In this document: positions 60,201-64,000 of the stretch, one piece after another
How the letters are laid out: each line of letters opens with the position of its first letter
How positions within the stretch are numbered: position 1 is the first letter of the stretch
Assembly: GCA_903813345.2 (NCBI GenBank)
Contig: CAIIXF020000010.1
Location: 37,125,425 to 37,189,424, forward strand
Direction: 5' to 3'
DNA: 64,000 nucleotides
Source: Owenia fusiformis
Taxonomy: Eukaryota > Annelida > Polychaeta > Sabellida > Oweniidae
The notes under the pieces: generated by a model
What the model saw: only the letters and a program-made list of their open reading frames with translations
What the model was told of the DNA's origin: nothing
The model's database searches: none
Program-made: the position numbers and the translations under genes

Positions 60201-60520
60201 CTTGGACAGTTTCAATTACATCGCCTGCCTTATGCTTGGCTACACATATGCATGACATTTAGTGTTTTTTTTAAATCTTTGAAACTACCAACAGAATCGT
60301 TTGTTCATACCCTCAATGCAGCTATCTGATATCTCCGTGTGTGGTTACTAGTCTCAAGATGTGTGTTGCCCGTTCTGGATGTTCTACATGCTGAGTTTAT
60401 GGTTTATATTGAGATAAATAGAACAGTGAAGATCATTCATTAAGGTACAGATGTAGAGTCAAATTTTCTTGATTTTAGGATGAAGGATCTAACAAATGAT
60501 AAAAAGGCCCACATTATAAT
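57285..60520. other. AT-rich intergenic DNA
   Basis: No supported gene. Small open frames (for example 57823-58005 and 58822-59013) have no coding features. It ends where the higher-order tandem array begins. Confidence 0.4.
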
Positions 60521-63500
60521 GGCCAAAATGCCCTAATACGTCACTTCCGCTGAATAGAAAAAAGTAGTATTCAAAAATAAATGTAGTCCCAACACAATTG
60601 TGATCATGACGAGTCAGTAAGCTAGTATGTAGGCACAGTTGTAATCTTTTTGCAATGACAACATGCCATTTCTTCTGAAAATGCGTTTATTTGGTTTATC
60701 TGAAGGAAAATTTCGAGTCAAGTGGCGTATTAATTTTGCCTTCATTTTTGTGAATTTCAATTTGTGTCTGCAGAGAGAGGGGGTAGTGTCACAATTGACC
60801 AATTATTTCAAAAAGTAGATGATTGGCCCCTATTGAGTTTAGTGTCAAGATGTAGCTTAGACATAGCTTTAGAACCTCAGATAGGCCAGTGAGGCCACAT
60901 AAATCCATAACTCGAGATAAAAAGTCAGGCGTTTGCCCTTTTGCCCATTGACTAGTATGGTGACGTGAATTAGGGCAGTTTTGCCTATTAGTCACATGTG
61001 AAAGTGACCAAAATTTTTTAAAACTACTCAGAATCGCCCAGAATTGAAGTTTATTAGTGTGGAACATATTTTGGACGGAGGCAAAAAGGGGAATTTTCAT
61101 GAACAAATTTAATGTTTTTGCTGAATCAGCAGTTTTCGCTTTTTACCCCAAAAACCACTGATTTTGACGATATTTGGCTACAATTTTGTCCTTAGTGACC
61201 CCTAAATGTCATTTGTTGTCGTAAATGGGGAAGCCAACGAGTTGCTATTCATAATAAAGATTGAATTTTCCATCTTATGGTTTCCAGTATAGAAAGAAGG
61301 TACATATCGGGGGTGCAGTCAGAAATTGGTGAGTTAAGTGTCAATTTTTGATGTGTTTGTTCACTCTGAATGACTACATTCGAGCTAAAATATATCTCAA
61401 AAGTCCCAATTCTCTAGGCCAGAGTCAAAACTGATCAAATTTGTCGTCATTTTGCAAATCAGGAGGTTGTTGAATGGAAAAAAGTATGAAAAAGTGATGA
61501 TTTTAGTAAGATTTTGCCAAAAAGTGGGCCAAATTTGTCCAATTTTCTGGTTCACGGTTCAGTGATTTTGGCTAAAAATCGCAATATGCAATAAAATACT
61601 CAATTTCTTGACACGATAATGAAAAATGTCACCATCAGGCAGTGGATTTCATGATGTAAATGAAAAACTAGTCAAATTTAAAGGAAAACCATTGGGTTCT
61701 TGGAAAAATGACCCCAGGGGTAATGAAGTAGCCATATTTTTCATAATTGCTGTCAGAATATTCTTAAACTGCACAAAACTACTTGAAAAACTCTAGGAAA
61801 TTGGAAAAAACGCAATTTAAAGCCAGAAATCATCCAACCATGTGGCTATTAGTCACATGTGAAAGTGACCAAAATTTTTTAAAACTACTCAGAATCGCCC
61901 AGAATTGAAGTTTATTAGTGTGGAACATATTTTGGACGGAGGCAAAAAGGGGAATTTTCATGAACAAATTTAATGTTTTTGCTGAATCAGCAGTTTTCGC
62001 TTTTTACCCCAAAAACCACTGATTTTGACGATATTTGGCTACAATTTTGTCCTTAGTGACCCCTAAATGTCATTTGTTGTCGTAAATGGGGAAGCCAACG
62101 AGTTGCTATTCATAATAAAGATTGAATTTTCCATCTTATGGTTTCCAGTATAGAAAGAAGGTACATATCGGGGGTGCAGTCAGAAATTGGTGAGTTAAGT
62201 GTCAATTTTTGATGTGTTTGTTCACTCTGAATGACTACATTCGAGCTAAAATATATCTCAAAAGTCCCAATTCTCTAGGCCAGAGTCAAAACTGATCAAA
62301 TTTGTCATCATTTTGCAAATCAGGAGGTTGTTGAATGGAAAAAAGTATGAAAAAGTGATGATTTTAGTAAGATTTTGCCAAAAAGTGGGCCAAATTTGTC
62401 CAATTTTCTGGTTCACGGTTCAGTGATTTTGGCTAAAAATCGCAATATGCAATAAAATACTCAATTTCTTGACACGATAATGAAAAATGTCACCATCAGG
62501 CAGTGGATTTCATGATGTAAATGAAAAACTAGTCAAATTTAAAGGAAAACCATTGGGTTCTTGGAAAAATGACCCCAGGGGTAATGAAGTAGCCATATTT
62601 TTCATAATTGCTGTCAGAATATTCTTAAACTGCACAAAACTACTTGAAAAACTCTAGGAAATTGGAAAAAACGCAATTTAAAGCCAGAAATCATCCAACC
62701 ATGTGGCTATTAGGCCAAAATGCCCTAATACGTCACTTCCGCTGAATAGAAAAAAGTAGTATTCAAAAATAAATGTAGTCCCAACACAATTGTGATCATG
62801 ACGAGTCAGTAAGCTAGTATGTAGGCACAGTTGTAATCTTTTTGCAATGACAACATGCCATTTCTTCTGAAAATGCGTTTATTTGGTTTATCTGAAGGAA
62901 AATTTCGAGTCAAGTGGCGTATTAATTTTGCCTTCATTTTTGTGAATTTCAATTTGTGTCTGCAGAGAGAGGGGGTAGTGTCACAATTGACCAATTATTT
63001 CAAAAAGTAGATGATTGGCCCCTATTGAGTTTAGTGTCAAGATGTAGCTTAGACATAGCTTTAGAACCTCAGATAGGCCAGTGAGGCCACATAAATCCAT
63101 AACTCGAGATAAAAAGTCAGGCGTTTGCCCTTTTGCCCATTGACTAGTATGGTGACGTGAATTAGGGCAGTTTTGCCTATTAGTCACATGTGAAAGTGAC
63201 CAAAATTTTTTAAAACTACTCAGAATCGCCCAGAATTGAAGTTTATTAGTGTGGAACATATTTTGGACGGAGGCAAAAAGGGGAATTTTCATGAACAAAT
63301 TTAATGTTTTTGCTGAATCAGCAGTTTTCGCTTTTTACCCCAAAAACCACTGATTTTGACGATATTTGGCTACAATTTTGTCCTTAGTGACCCCTAAATG
63401 TCATTTGTTGTCGTAAATGGGGAAGCCAACGAGTTGCTATTCATAATAAAGATTGAATTTTCCATCTTATGGTTTCCAGTATAGAAAGAAGGTACATATC

Positions 63501-64000
63501 GGGGGTGCAGTCAGAAATTGGTGAGTTAAGTGTCAATTTTTGATGTGTTTGTTCACTCTGAATGACTACATTCGAGCTAAAATATATCTCAAAAGTCCCA
63601 ATTCTCTAGGCCAGAGTCAAAACTGATCAAATTTGTCATCATTTTGCAAATCAGGAGGTTGTTGAATGGAAAAAAGTATGAAAAAGTGATGATTTTAGTA
63701 AGATTTTGCCAAAAAGTGGGCCAAATTTGTCCAATTTTCTGGTTCACGGTTCAGTGATTTTGGCTAAAAATCGCAATATGCAATAAAATACTCAATTTCT
63801 TGACACGATAATGAAAAATGTCACCATCAGGCAGTGGATTTCATGATGTAAATGAAAAACTAGTCAAATTTAAAGGAAAACCATTGGGTTCTTGGAAAAA
63901 TGACCCCAGGGGTAATGAAGTAGCCATATTTTTCATAATTGCTGTCAGAATATTCTTAAACTGCACAAAACTACTTGAAAAACTCTAGTAAATTGGAAAA
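60521..64000 (+). repeat. Higher-order tandem array, modules A-B-B-A-B
   Basis: Module A (~470 bp, starting GGCCAAAATGCCCTAATACG) occurs at 60521 and 62713. Module B (861 bp, starting near GTCACATGTGAAAGTGACC) begins at 60991, 61852 and 63183. The A-to-A distance is 2192 bp. Copies appear almost identical; one visible difference is TTTGTCGTCATT in the first B against TTTGTCATCATT in the second and third. The array runs off the window. Duplicate minus-strand frames (60614-60802 with 62806-62994, and 60789-61106 with 62981-63298) are simply the copies of module A. Confidence 0.95.

Noticed and set aside
60614-63298. Duplicate 62- and 105-codon minus-strand frames as a gene pair
   Set aside because: They are identical copies of module A of the tandem array with no recognisable domain; identity follows from recent duplication.

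Overview
This is animal (metazoan) nuclear DNA. The genes are intron-rich with GT-AG splice sites, the base composition is AT-rich, and there are many small non-autonomous transposon remnants and minisatellites. I saw no bacterial operons, tRNA, rRNA, CRISPR array, reverse transcriptase or transposase. The style (KIF24 kinesin, type II membrane amine oxidase, dense foldback and MITE content) suggests a marine invertebrate such as a mollusc, brachiopod or other lophotrochozoan. That placement is an inference and is weak.

Three protein-coding genes can be built. (1) About 4.4-12.7 kb, plus strand: eight exons whose splice phases all agree, encoding the last ~1469 residues of a large beta-rich protein with a long coiled coil and a charged helical segment. 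I do not recognise its family and its 5' end is not resolved. (2) 15.4-28.7 kb, minus strand: a complete ten-exon KIF24-type kinesin-13 of 1135 aa, with an N-terminal SAM domain, the motor core, a disordered middle and the conserved C-terminal helices. All ten exons join in frame. (3) 53.3-56.0 kb, plus strand: a copper amine oxidase-like type II membrane protein of 891 aa in one exon. Its fold looks intact, but the cofactor tyrosine, the catalytic base and one copper histidine are replaced, so it looks like a pseudoenzyme. It ends in an Arg/Asp-rich tandem repeat tail.

The rest is mostly repetitive. Large palindromic foldbacks lie at 0.5, 0.8-1.6, 2.8-3.5, 34.0, 37.5, 38.0-38.5 and 40.9 kb. 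Two piggyBac-like MITEs are flanked by TTAA (14.75 and 46.5 kb). Four MITEs with CA...TG ends are flanked by 5-bp duplications (20.8, 25.0, 30.5 and 34.6 kb). A mariner-like MITE sits at 8.7 kb. A repeat family with a ~165-bp internal unit occurs at 9.9 and 43.0 kb, and the second copy interrupts a different degenerate array. KIF24 introns hold three minisatellites; one of them is a tandem amplification of the exon 3 splice acceptor itself. From 60.5 kb to the window end there is a near-identical higher-order tandem array (modules A-B-B-A-B).

The genes show no functional link to each other. The strongest leads are the inactive-looking amine oxidase, the splice-acceptor minisatellite just before the kinesin P-loop exon, the unrecognised large protein, and a 0.55-kb palindrome that carries an ATG, a short open frame and a GT donor in both arms.
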